The notes under the pieces: model-generated
What the model was told of the DNA's origin: nothing
The model's database searches: none
Seen by the model: only the letters and a program-made list of their open reading frames with translations
Position numbers and translations under genes: made by a program
Part shown: positions 20,097 to 30,900 of the stretch, in pieces
Layout of the letters: the number at the start of each line of letters is the position of its first letter
Numbering within the stretch: position 1 is the first letter of the stretch
Assembly (NCBI GenBank): GCA_054661495.1
Contig: BAAFSQ010000003.1
Span: 40,579 to 104,578, forward strand
Reading direction: 5' to 3'
Length of the DNA stretch: 64,000 nucleotides
DNA from: Zygophlyctis sp. KS116
Taxonomy: Eukaryota; Chytridiomycota

Positions 20097-22211
20097 ATGG
20101 AACAAGACTTTACTGACCAAGATCTGAATGATCCCACTCTTTTGGCAGAGCTCGCAAAGCTTGGATTGTCTGATACAGTAGATGTTGTTGTAGGCCAGGT
20201 GGATCATGTTGAGATTAATACTGAATTTGATGATGTGGAAGTTGAATTTGATGATAAAGACATGGAAGATCCTGATTTACTGGTAATATGCAATCATTAA
20301 TCAATAGAAAGATCTTCAGAGACTACATGATACGGCCATTGATCGGGAAGAGACCAAAGATGATCATAATCAAGAGCATAAGACTCTTCGCAATGCAGAG
20401 GTGAATACGATCGCCAAGAATCAAGGGGAGTTGGATCAAGGAGAAGATCAGGAAGACTTGCTCAAAGAATTAATACAAGGACAAGTTTCCAAACCCATCG
20501 TTTCTCCGTCGATAGATCAATTAGAGACTTTACAAGCTAAAGCACTGGAATTAAAAAAAACGGCACTGAAATTTAAAAAGGAAAATAATTTAGTAAAGGC
20601 TAGAGAAGCTCTGATTGCTTCTAAAAAGGTTCAAGAGCAGATAGATAGAATTACTTCTGGATTTGCAGTATCTCCAGGGTTTGTGATTCCTGACTTGACT
20701 GTGCAGTCTCCAAACATTAACAGTAATAGTGGTACTACTAATTCTGTTGATGCTGCTAATGTAACCAATACGAGTAATTCGAATGAATCACGTAGATCTA
20801 TAAGGAAAGAAGTTGTCTCTCCTAAAATATTACAAAAAGACATCATTCCAATCATACACGATGATCAATTTGATCCATTAAAAGAATTAGAGACAAAAAT
20901 GGAATCAACAGATATTTTCAAGCATTTAAGTGATGTATTGAATGAACAGATTAAGACTTGTACGAATTTATCAGCTTACTACTTTAAATCTGGAAAGAAA
21001 GATAAAGCTTTGGAGTTTCACAAGTACAAAAAAGGATTTTTAAGTGATTTAGAAGCTTTATTAGCTTTATCAAAGACCAGTGGTGCTGCACCCCCTACTT
21101 TCTCTTATTTTAATATTGCTTATAATATTGAAATACGGGTTTCAGAGTTGAGCATGGATGAATTACTCTTAAATATTGTAAAAGGATATGATATGAATTC
21201 TTTTCAAGGAAATGAACTCTCAATTTCTTTTAAAATAGAAGGATTAGAAGACAATGGAGGAACAGGAGAAGTTTTATTTCAAAAAGAGAATAATCCAGGT
21301 ATATGAATTTTTTAAAAATCTAGAGATTAAGTTTTCTAAAAAGATAAGTATTCAAAGAAACAAGAATTTTCAAAGGATTTTAGAACGTAAAAAGGTCCAA
21401 TTAGAACTTTATTCTACCTCTACACAATTCTTTATTATGAAAAAGAAAACCTTGATTGCTAAAACATCTCTTAAATTGGATAATTTGCTCAATAAGTGTG
21501 AAATTCATGAAATATTTAGTGTAAGATTATATTTATTCTTAAATTCAAGTTTATAGATCCTAATAATCCCAGAAAATCTTTAAATTCCAAATTGGAAGTA
21601 AAACTTTGTCTATCTCAACCAGTTTTAAAGCCTGAAATAGTCTCTAAACAAGAAAGATGGATACAAATAAGTTTTGATAATCCAGAAAACTATAATTCTC
21701 CTACTAATACTCAAACTATAATTAAAAAGGAAATTTCAAAACCTGTAGATACTATAAACAAACCAGATCGTGTGCCCAAAAGCTCATCTCCTATTCCATC
21801 TACTCAAGAAAACTCTGATGAAATAGAAGATGCACTTTTATCTTTTAAAAAGTAATTTATACTGTATTAACGATTAGTGTTGATTCAATTGTATCTAATC
21901 TAGTTTTAGAACATGAATCTAGTGAAATATCAAGAGAAATTCAAAATCTTAAATCTAATGGAAAGACTGTTCCAGCAGATCTATCAGATATATTATTGTC
22001 ATATGAAATCAAGATGAATTTATTAGTTTCATTGGTTCAAATGGGATCTTTAACACCTGCAGCATATCTTGAACAATTAAACAATTTCTTGAAAGAAACT
22101 AAAAGATTAGCTTTAACATTTAAAAAGGCTAACAAGACTGATGAAGCTCAAAAAGCAATGATCAGGATAAAGCTCATTACAAGAGAGATTTCGGAAATCT
22201 CTATTGATTAA
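20097..22211 (+). CDS. CC2D1A: CC2D1/Lgd family protein (DM14 repeats and C2 domain)
   Basis: Five exons (introns 20283-20307, 21299-21323, 21521-21549, 21852-21877) give 669 aa. The protein opens with LNDPTLLAELAKLGL and repeats a related MEDPDLL motif. DM14-type coiled repeats follow at LQAKALELKKTALKFKKENN, then LSAYYFKSGKKDKALEFHKY, and near the end QLNNFLKETKRLALTFKKAN. A C2-like beta region includes FIDPNNPRKSLNSKLEVKLC. CC2D1/Lgd proteins bind the ESCRT-III subunit CHMP4/Snf7 and control endosomal sorting. Paralogue choice (A or B) is not meaningful here. The second intron of the 3' half was placed by restoring SFIDPNNP. The stop lies eight bases before the next gene's ATG. Confidence 0.85.
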
Positions 22212-22219
22212 ATTAGGAA

Positions 22220-25200
22220 ATGTCCTTTATATCCAATTTTAAGAAGCTAACTAAAACTAGAGGTAAACTTCCAATTGAATACTTGAATTTGTACTTTGAG
22301 ACATTATTTACTCCCTGGAAAGTCTCTATTCTTGAGAAATTAGAAATTAAACGACTCAAAAAGCTCTATAATTGTCAAAATGAAGATATTTTATTATTTT
22401 TACTGGAAATATCTAGACTAGACTTGAATTCAGAGTCTTTAGAAGAGACAGAAACTCAAAATTCACTACAAATTGTTTCACAAGTCAATTATTGGCCTAT
22501 ATTACCAGTAGAACCTGTAAATCCAGTGGATATATTATACAAAAATTATGACTGTATTTGTATTAATCAGGATGATTCAGATAAGAGTATAGACAGTGGA
22601 TATGAGTCTATAGGAACGTCTGGAGCGTGTTTCGACCAGGATGTTTACTCTACAATGGAAAATAAGGGATTAAGAAAGGTATATTTTTATATTTAAAATA
22701 AGAATTTACTTTCTTGTCTATTGGGAGTGAATTCTTCTTCATTTATAGAGTCATCAGGGGAATTAATACCATCAAAAAATTTGGTTTTAGAGTCTAGAAA
22801 TCTAAATGTATTCACTATATTTTGTCAAATTGGGACTAAAATGAAAAAATTAGAAGATATTATGGTTTTGATAGAGTAATTTAGAATATTAATGGTAACT
22901 ATAGGGATCAAGGGATATATTCAGGATTAAATAGAGTCTATTTAGGACTACGAGATGAAATATTTCGAATTTTTCAAACGGAAAGGTTGTATGTGGACTT
23001 GTTCAAGGCTATGCAATGTTTAAAATTTGACATGGAATTCTTTATAGATAGGATATTGGGAAATATTTCATCAAGGGTGATTATAAATAATACCTTTTCA
23101 TGTTTGAAGAATCTAGAGGCTGTAAGTTTGGATCTGGCTGGAGCAAAGTTGTATATTACGTTGAAGGAAATGTTTTTGTACTCTGTAGAGCCGATTGTGG
23201 AGTCAATAGTGCAAGGATCTTTTCAAAGAGAAGAAAATCAAATTCCAGATTTTTTAAGTCTAGAAAATGTTTTACTTATTCAGGAAAAAGAACAGGCGAT
23301 TTCTATATTACATATGTTGGATAGTAATCATCCTCTAATTACTTTCAAACGGACGTTCTCAAAAAGTAATATTACAAAAAGCTTGTTCTTACTATCGTAA
23401 TCGACTTTGCATAATTTTAGATCTCAACAAGAAATATTAATTTATTATCAGGAAAGTAAACAGATGGCTTTAGATTATTATCACATGTATAATAAGGCAA
23501 TCGAGAAGTTGAAAATGAAGGAAAGACAGGAAAAACTGTTAAAAATAGAAATGGTATTTCTAATTTTTACTTAGCAAAAGGCTATAAATCAAGTTAAAGC
23601 TATGGAAGAATTCACCATAAAAAAGAAAATACTCAACCAAAAATATAAGGAAAGGCTTCAAAAGGAAATTCAGGTACGCATTCAAAATCTAATATTAGGA
23701 ATTCCTAGATTCTCGTGAAAAATATCGACAAGATCTACTAAAGTCTGAGCAAAAAAAGGATGAAACTTACCAAAATAATTTAAAAGTTTTAGAAAATGTT
23801 GAAATGGAATCAATGATCTCTAATTACAAACAGAAAATTCAGCATTTACAGAAATTGGAAATTCGTTTGAAATGGAGAACCCAACGACTGAATTCCAAGA
23901 GCAAATTGCAAAGTCTATTTGAACATAATACGTGGGAAGAACAACAATCTTGGCTCTCGACGTTGCCGACTGTTGGAAGATTATGCCCTGAAATGGAAAA
24001 TGAAGAGGATTGGATTGCGAATTTCTTGATTGCAAATAATCACTCTGATCACATCGGTAATACTTTTGAACGATCGCAGAGTGAAGACACGCTAGTTATT
24101 GACAAGGAAGAAGAATTATTAGATGACGGGGTAAATCTAACAGTTGAAAAAATGGATTTGAATGAAAATTTAAAGGTTGTTGTCTTGGAATCGGGCATGG
24201 AGCTTCAAAAAAGTGAAAATGTTGTTGAGGATAGGCCTAGATTGTTAGAAAGCCCGATATTAAGTGAAAGTAGTTTTGATTATTCTGAAAAGATATTACA
24301 TGAATCGGAAATGGATGGTGATTCAAATCTGTCATTAACATGGCTGCTGAATCCCCAGTCCAATGATCTGGCTTCTAATATTAAACCTGATGATGATTGC
24401 TCTCTTTCTGAGATGGAGTCGATTAAAGTTTTCTCAAATAATCTGTCTTGCATGATTCAATTGGAAGCAGAAGTAGCATCTAGATGTACTTTACAATTTA
24501 TTATTCGAGATAAATCCAAAGATTTATCACCAAATGATTTAAGATGGCATCTAAAGCTACTCAACTGTGCTTTCTTAAGTATTGAATCGCCACGCCATGC
24601 AAATCTATCAGACATACTTTTTTGGCGCGGATTGAATATTGGGACTTTGAGTAAGTCTGTTCTAGTTGCCAAAATCTTTAATTCACTCTTGGCATTTGAT
24701 CTCTTAGAGCCTGAATATCTGTCATTTATTGATTCTGGATATAGATCCCAAAATCCTAGCGGTAACAGTTTTTAGACACGCTAAAACATTTAGAGTTTGA
24801 TTCTTTGAATTTCCTAGGTATTGAATATAAGTCAAAGCCTCCATTTGAATATTTCTTGGAAGCATCATGCATTCAAACATATCAAAAATGCTTCACTCTG
24901 CTACTACTGGTTAGTAGACTTCGTGAATCTATAACAAAATGTTTCAAGAATCATCTTGAAATAGGAAAGGATCTACTATTTTTCAGACTAGGTGCACAAT
25001 TCTTTATCAATGCATGGATCCAATACATTGATCTTTGTATATCTAAAACCATGACTCCCTTTATGAAGAACTTAGATCTACTGCATTCACAACTAGAAGA
25101 ATCCGACTCTACTTTAATTTATAACAACTTGAATACCTTGAAAACAGAGCTGAATAATGCAATCAATGGACTAGAAAAACAATTATTCTTCAATTCTACA

Positions 25201-25428
25201 AAAATTATGGGTGCGTTATATGCGCAAGCTCAACTCATTTTAAACGTTTTTGAATGCGAAAATTATTCTTCATTAGCAGATGAAATCAAAGCATACGAAG
25301 TAGGTCGGTATCATCTCGCATTATGTCTAAATGAATCACAGCCTGGATGGACTTTCAAAAAGATGCTAGACTGTAACTTTTATGCAGTGCTAACAGCAGC
25401 TGAAGGAGCAGAACCACTTGATTGCTGA
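22220..25428 (+). CDS. TUBGCP6: Gamma-tubulin complex component, GCP6-like
   Basis: Seven exons (introns 22679-22702, 22876-22904, then 24, 21, 25 and 32 nt) give 1017 aa. The GCP N-terminal part includes QGIYSGLNRVYLGLRDEIF. A long charged coiled coil (about residues 400-540) and an acidic Ser-rich insert separate it from the C-terminal GCP domain, as in GCP6. That domain has DILFWRGLNIGTLSKSVLVA, then SLNFLGIEYKSKPPFEYFL, CIQTYQKCFTLLLLVSRLR and FRLGAQFFINAWIQYI, positions that bind gamma-tubulin in the family. It would nucleate microtubules at basal bodies or centrosomes. The CDS end overlaps LSM2 on the other strand by 49 nt. GCP5 is the alternative. Confidence 0.78.
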
Positions 25429-25718
25429 GCTTCTCTTCGGGAAGCATCCTGCAAAAGCGCAGTGTCAACAAGATTTGCAGGTAAATCTACATATCGAACC
25501 ACTGATCCTCTAATAAAACAATTCTTTAGGGAAGCCTATCATCAGCATATCAAATTTACCAACTGAGGACATTTTTCATGATCAACAGATATCTCATCCA
25601 ACTTTAGATTTAGAAACTGATCTACCGAGACAAGAGTTCCTGTGATCACCACATTATTTTTCAACTGAACAGACACTTTCTGTCCCACCAGAGTCTTGAA
25701 AAAGGAATAGAAGAGCAT
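25380..25718 (-). CDS. LSM2: U6 snRNA-associated Sm-like protein LSM2
   Basis: Two short exons separated by a 24-nt intron (25536-25559) encode 104 aa. The protein begins MLFYSFFKTLVGQKVSVQLK, followed by the Sm1 motif end NVVITGTLVSVDQFLNLKLD. After the intron come Sm2 LKNCFIRGSVVRYVDLP and the tail LLQDASRREAQ, all diagnostic for LSM2. It forms the Lsm2-8 ring on U6 snRNA and the Lsm1-7 decapping ring. The last 49 bases of the CDS overlap the coding 3' end of the GCP6-like gene on the other strand. The first exon is intact from the ATG at 25718. Confidence 0.95.
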
Positions 25719-25854
25719 TTAAAATCCAAAAAAGAGTAACCTAGACTCAATTTACTGCTTTTAATGTAGACTACTGATCTTGGTATGATGGGCTATGAAG
25801 GAAGATATATAAAAGTATTTAGATCAAATGAATCAATTTATTCATGTTTGAAAA

Positions 25855-26161
25855 CTAAATCAGATGATCTCTATGATGGTGATGCCGATGATGTCCATAT
25901 CCAGGATGCAAACAAGGCCCGTTATAATATCCTGGATAACCTCTATATTGGAGATCCCCATACATTCCATGGCCATAGTATGGATGATGATATTGTCGAT
26001 CATAGGTTCTTGCATTTAGATGAGATGGAAACTCTGTGATCGGACATGATTTTCTAAATATTTCAAATAATTGGGAAAACATACTTTATCTGCTCAGGAG
26101 TAGAATCCGGACTCTTCTTGTGGGTGATACAGGAAATCCCATCGCAAACAATATCAATAGT
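25855..26161 (-). CDS. Tyr/His/Gly-rich small protein, 5' exon unresolved
   Basis: A minus-strand frame with one 31-nt intron (26054-26084) reads TIDIVCDGISCITHKKSPDS, then a region of Tyr-Gly-His repeats (YHHPYYGHGMYG, YRGYPGYY, GYGHHRHHHHRD). It ends at the TAG at 25855. Three or four cysteines and the aromatic, His-rich tail suggest a secreted or surface protein, like its neighbour. I could not place a convincing start. Upstream a frame beginning MLFRLLILFAMGF looks like a signal peptide but joins poorly to this frame. The gene could be a 5'-incomplete model or partly decayed. The plus-strand frame over the same bases is rejected. About 130 bp to the LSM2 start holds nothing I recognise. 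Confidence 0.4.
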
Positions 26162-26234
26162 CTAAATAGCATTACGAGGAAGCTCTCATGACTCATATTC
26201 AAACGGATGCAATCATATTCAAGAAATCAAACAA

Positions 26235-26542
26235 TCAAAATCTTCTATATGGCCAGTATGGTTGAACCATACCATATTGCCAGCAGTATCCATTTTGCGC
26301 ATCTGCTGCAGCAATGCATGCATCAAATTCGCTTGCTGCTCTTGTTACACAATTTCCATATCCTAATTATAAAAAATAATAGGTATACCATCTCCTGGAA
26401 TTGGAAATCTGGAACAATAGTATGCTTTAACATATGCAAAATATTGATTGCATTCTGCACGTTTAGTAGCAGCTAATGCACCACAATATAATGCTTGGGT
26501 AAAAGAGATCAAACAAGAGATAAAGATGAGAATAATATTCAT
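26235..26542 (-). CDS. Small secreted cysteine-containing protein (93 aa)
   Basis: Two exons with one 26-nt intron (26363-26388) encode 93 aa. The first 17 residues (MNIILIFISCLISFTQA) form a classic signal peptide. The mature part has six cysteines and many Tyr, Ala and aromatic residues: YCGALAATKRAECNQYF, YYCSRFPIPGDGYGNC and CIAAADAQNGYCWQYG. I recognise no family. The start lies 17 bases from the stop of the MFS gene on the same strand. Size, signal peptide and cysteines fit a small secreted effector-type or wall protein, but that role is inference. Confidence 0.7.
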
Positions 26543-26559
26543 TTTTTGATGAGAAAATC

Positions 26560-27798
26560 TTATGATGCTTCATGATGATTTGACCGAGCAGTAACTCTAC
26601 TCATCAAAAATGCAGCCATTGATATTAAAAGCAGTAATATACAAAACATCCAAAGATAAATATGTCCATAATCCTCGTATATCCTACCTCCAATATATGT
26701 CCCAAGAAATCCACCAACATTATTATATAAAGTACAAAATATAGCTACAAAAGTTGATTTATTTGACTCTGGAGCATTCCTTTTAGTGTATTCTAGTCCT
26801 CCAGCCCAAGTAAGTGCAAATGCAAGTCCATGAATGAGTTCAACAGGTAAAATAAAAATTGCAGATTGCACATTTAGAACCATGTAAATCAGTAATCTTG
26901 AAATCAACAAGATATGAACCAAAATCATCATGAGACTAGTACCCATAATCTTTATAATATCTTCAGAATAATAAAACACTGGTAGTTCAAAGAGTATTGA
27001 AAGAGGAGTCGTGAGTCCTATAATAGAAGATGAAATAAGTAATTCCCTCGACATGAAAATAAATAAGAAACTCTGAATCAGAGAGAATACCATTCCAATT
27101 AGAGTTATAGAAAATAAAAAGAGTATAGTTGATGATTTGAAAAGAACCGTTGATAATCGTGACTCTGATACTTGCCTTTCAATTAGAGGAGTTTGCTCAC
27201 TCTCTTGTATATAATTTATAGAGTCTTGTACTACCGAATCACAGTCACAGCCACTTTCAGACTTGCAACCTGGTAAAAACAATAATAGCAAGAGAAATAT
27301 GAGACTAGAAATTGTAAATAAAACAAACATAAAATTCAGACCCATGTAATCAATTACTAACCCAGTACATAATGAACCAATCCCCCAAGAAACTGAACAC
27401 CATAACCGTTGTTTCCCATAGTCTTTACTAAGAATCAATACCAAAGAGTCTAAAATAGTTCCTAAAGGTGAAGCCAAGAATGCATTCAAGACACATAATC
27501 CAATTATAAAACCCAATGTTGTAAAAGAGTCTGGTAAGATTATTGCGTACAGATCAAAAGTAATAATTCCAAATATTGTACATATAATAGCAGCATTTTT
27601 CAGTCCTATCCAACTCTCTCCAATCCAAGTCAATAGCGGTGTAGAAATAAAAGAAAGCACTGGAATTATACTTAACAATAGTCCAATTTGTTCCTTTCTT
27701 AGAGAGAAATAATGGTCTAAATACAATGGAAGATATAGCGGACCTGATGCAGAAGAGAAACCACTAAAAAAGTATAAATTCTTTAAGAGAAAATCCAT
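26560..27798 (-). CDS. MFS transporter, MFSD6 / nucleoside-H+ symporter-like
   Basis: This single exon encodes 412 aa with about twelve hydrophobic helices. The N-terminus (LYFFSGFSSASGPLYLPLYL) and the loop after TM2 (LLSIIPVLSFISTPLLTWI) follow the MFS_1_like/MFSD6 pattern, also seen in NupG/LacY-type symporters. The central YGKQRLWCSVSWGIGSL motif matches the family RLWGSxGWG signature. A long cytoplasmic loop (about residues 175-220) with CDCD and ERQ separates the two halves. The last helices end in LMSRVTARS. A nucleoside or sugar substrate is inferred from family only. It would suit a parasite that imports host nucleosides. Confidence 0.82.
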   Translation of the reverse strand: MDFLLKNLYFFSGFSSASGPLYLPLYLDHYFSLRKEQIGLLLSIIPVLSFISTPLLTWIGESWIGLKNAAIICTIFGIITFDLYAIILPDSFTTLGFIIGLCVLNAFLASPLGTILDSLVLILSKDYGKQRLWCSVSWGIGSLCTGLVIDYMGLNFMFVLFTISSLIFLLLLLFLPGCKSESGCDCDSVVQDSINYIQESEQTPLIERQVSESRLSTVLFKSSTILFLFSITLIGMVFSLIQSFLFIFMSRELLISSSIIGLTTPLSILFELPVFYYSEDIIKIMGTSLMMILVHILLISRLLIYMVLNVQSAIFILPVELIHGLAFALTWAGGLEYTKRNAPESNKSTFVAIFCTLYNNVGGFLGTYIGGRIYEDYGHIYLWMFCILLLLISMAAFLMSRVTARSNHHEAS

Positions 27799-27973
27799 CC
27801 AGTTTATTATAGAAAATCGGACTTTTTTGAATGATCAACTCACAGTATGAAAGTAGAGGGGACATTTGGAAATTTAAATGATAAAGACAATGCATCGGTT
27901 TAAATTTATTATTAATATCTTGAAAGACTGGAGACTTGAGTCTGGAGACTGTTGTGTGCAGGTTTCGTTGCAA

Positions 27974-30900
27974 ATGGCAGAGTTTACTGATTTGGGATTC
28001 TTCTCTCCAGCGCCGGTTAAAGAGGAGGAAAAGGATGATGAGATGGAAGTAGTGGAAAACAAACTTGCTGTCAATGATCTAAAGGCTCAAAAAGTAAAAG
28101 TAAATAATAATCAAATTCCAATGGATTTTGATCTTTGTAATGCAAGAGAAATTTTTATAAAGTTTCTCTCAAACGATTTAGACTTTAATAATTCTCAGGC
28201 TCTAGATTCAAGAAAATATTTAGAATCGGTAATTTGGAAATTTTAAAAAATAGTTTTTATTGCCAAAGATGCAAGATAAAAATGTGGATTTTCATATAAT
28301 TCAGTCTATTGTGATTATGGTGAATTATCAATGTTTGATTGGGAAAAAATGTTTAGTCGATTCGAGATTTTCAAAAATATTTTCAAAATCTTTACTGGCA
28401 TACAATGATTCTAATGCAAGTTTAAAGAATAAAAGTGAAATTCACACTTTTTTAGGAAATTGTTTTTGTAATTTGGATTTGGCTCATGTGAAATCTGAAG
28501 CTCAGAGATTGGTTGGTATTGGGACTCTTTGTAATATTGGAGATTATACAAGACAATTGTATTTTAAGCAAATTCCAGAGCTTGAAAGTGTTTGGGATAA
28601 AACTATTTTGAATTTAAAAAATATTAAAAAGGAATCTACAAGAGAACGGGTGGAATCTGAACGGAATTTTATGTTTAATGCTTTAAAAACAGTTTTAAAA
28701 GTAATGCAGGTGTCGTTGGATGAAGAAATTTTGGATGATTTATTGCTTTTTGTAGAAACTTTGTTGGATCTAGCACTAAAGATTATAATACAGATTCCTT
28801 CAAGACGGTTCTTTAATTTGATTTTAAAGGATTCTTTATTCTTTTTACGTGCAAAAGAATCAGTTCTAGTTCAACGGTTAGAGAAACAAAAAAAGGATAA
28901 GCATATAAGGCTTTTGCAATTGTTGGATTTGGTAGAATTTTATTCATATTTTGAAATTGATGAATCTACTGGACTGGGTTTTTCTAAACAGGAAGTTATT
29001 CATTTGCATTATGATAAAATTAAGCAGTTGCAAAAGTTTTGTTTTCAAAATTTAAAAGATCAAGCTGTAGATTTTGCATTATCAAATGTTGGAGCTGTCG
29101 ATAATCCAGATTCTTTAAATAGAATACTCTCTGCAGTTCCAATATCTGCCTTGGTAGATATGTCAAATCAATTAGGAGTAAGGACTACTGATTTAGATGG
29201 TCATGACGTTGAAAAGGGATTTTTGATTCAATCTTTAATTTATTTTCTGAAAAAGAGAGAAATGGAAAGGCTTGAGTGGATGCGAAATGATGTTTTGTAC
29301 CTAGATGAAAGAATTATATTTGATGAATCTGTATCAAATTTAAATATGCATCCTGTTGCTCTTGCTCCTTCAAGTCTACGGTATCTTACTTTATCTGATT
29401 ACCTCTATCGACAGTATCGCCTGTTAAAATTTGAATATGCAGACCGTCTAAGAAAGGATATACTAGATGCAGCACAAAGACTCTCTCCTACTGGAAACAA
29501 ACATTCCAAAAATACAAACTCTGTAGTTTTTCAAGGTGCAGCTCGCATGGCCATCCCAATTGAAAAAGTAGAAATTGTGGAAAAAGGAAATACAATGATT
29601 GGACATATTGCACCGTCTTATGTAAGAGCTCATATTGTGTTTTCTTTATCAAATTTGGAAAAAAATATGGCCGAGGAATGGGATTTGCTTGCTAGTGATG
29701 ATATTCTATATTTGCTCTCCTTTAATGGTTCTGTCTCTAAACAAAGTAATGATGATGACTTGTTGACTAGAGTTGATCAAAGATTTGGGTTAAAACACGT
29801 TCGAGGATGTAAAATTGTCGGATGGGTTGGATCTAACGGCCAGATTTTGAATGAAGGAATTTACAATGATTCAAAGATAATCGATAGGTCTACTGGATCT
29901 CTTAGCTCTTCAAGGACATTGTTGGTTGAGTTAGATCCACATCAATACGTACTTGACCAGAATAAGAAAAAAAAGAAATCATCTGCTGCTGATTTATATG
30001 AATCTTTAAACGTCATCATGAGACGTAAAGCAAATGATAACACATGGGGCCATTTATTACAACCTTTTAGGGAAGTTGTTGGATTTGAAAATCTGATACC
30101 GCCATGGTTAAAAGGTGGATTTCTCGGGCATGAAGATCCATCAAGTTCCAGTTACAGAAATATTCCCGACCTAAATTTGACATTCAACTTTAGAGATACA
30201 TTTTTAGATATAGATCATATTAAAGAAAGCTTTCCGAATATGGTAAATTCTTTAATATTTATAAATAGGATATAGCAATGGATAATAATGCGGCGGAACC
30301 CCCGTTTGTCCTCAATTTTCCTTCTAAATTTTGGGAATTTCAGCGGGATCTTGAAAGTCAACAGGAAAATCCTAAAAAACGGAAAATTAATGAAGGGAAT
30401 GACAAGTCGAGCGGACCTACTCTTGAAGTTAAAGGTGCTGTAGCCACCTTCCATCCGTATGAAGGATCAAATTCCAAAAATAGTTTTAAGTATTCCCGTT
30501 TTCAAAGTATGTTTTTATCTACTAATTCTAGTTGAAGGGATTTTGTCAGGTATGTGTCCAGCTTTGACTATGATTAAAACTCCAGCAGGAACAAATGGTA
30601 TCTCTGTGGCTGCACAAATAGCATCGAATCTATATAACAACGGCCAAAATCACCATTTGCTTGTTGTATCCAATACTGATTACACACTGGATCGATTTTT
30701 GGATTCTTTAACACCACTTAATATCGACGAGCGTCACATTTTAAGACTAGGGCACTTGACTGATAAGTGGAATCCTAAAAATCAATGTTGGGGTAGAGCA
30801 GGACGTGTAGATTCGTACCTATCCAAAAGAATTTCCTTGCTAGAAAAGGTTTCTAAATTGGTAAGGAGTCTTGAAATCGAACAAGACTATGGAGCAACAT

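Noticed and set aside
25785-26039. Plus-strand 84-codon frame at the Tyr/His-rich locus
   Set aside because: It runs antisense to a minus-strand frame with a good intron and better composition; no recognised features.
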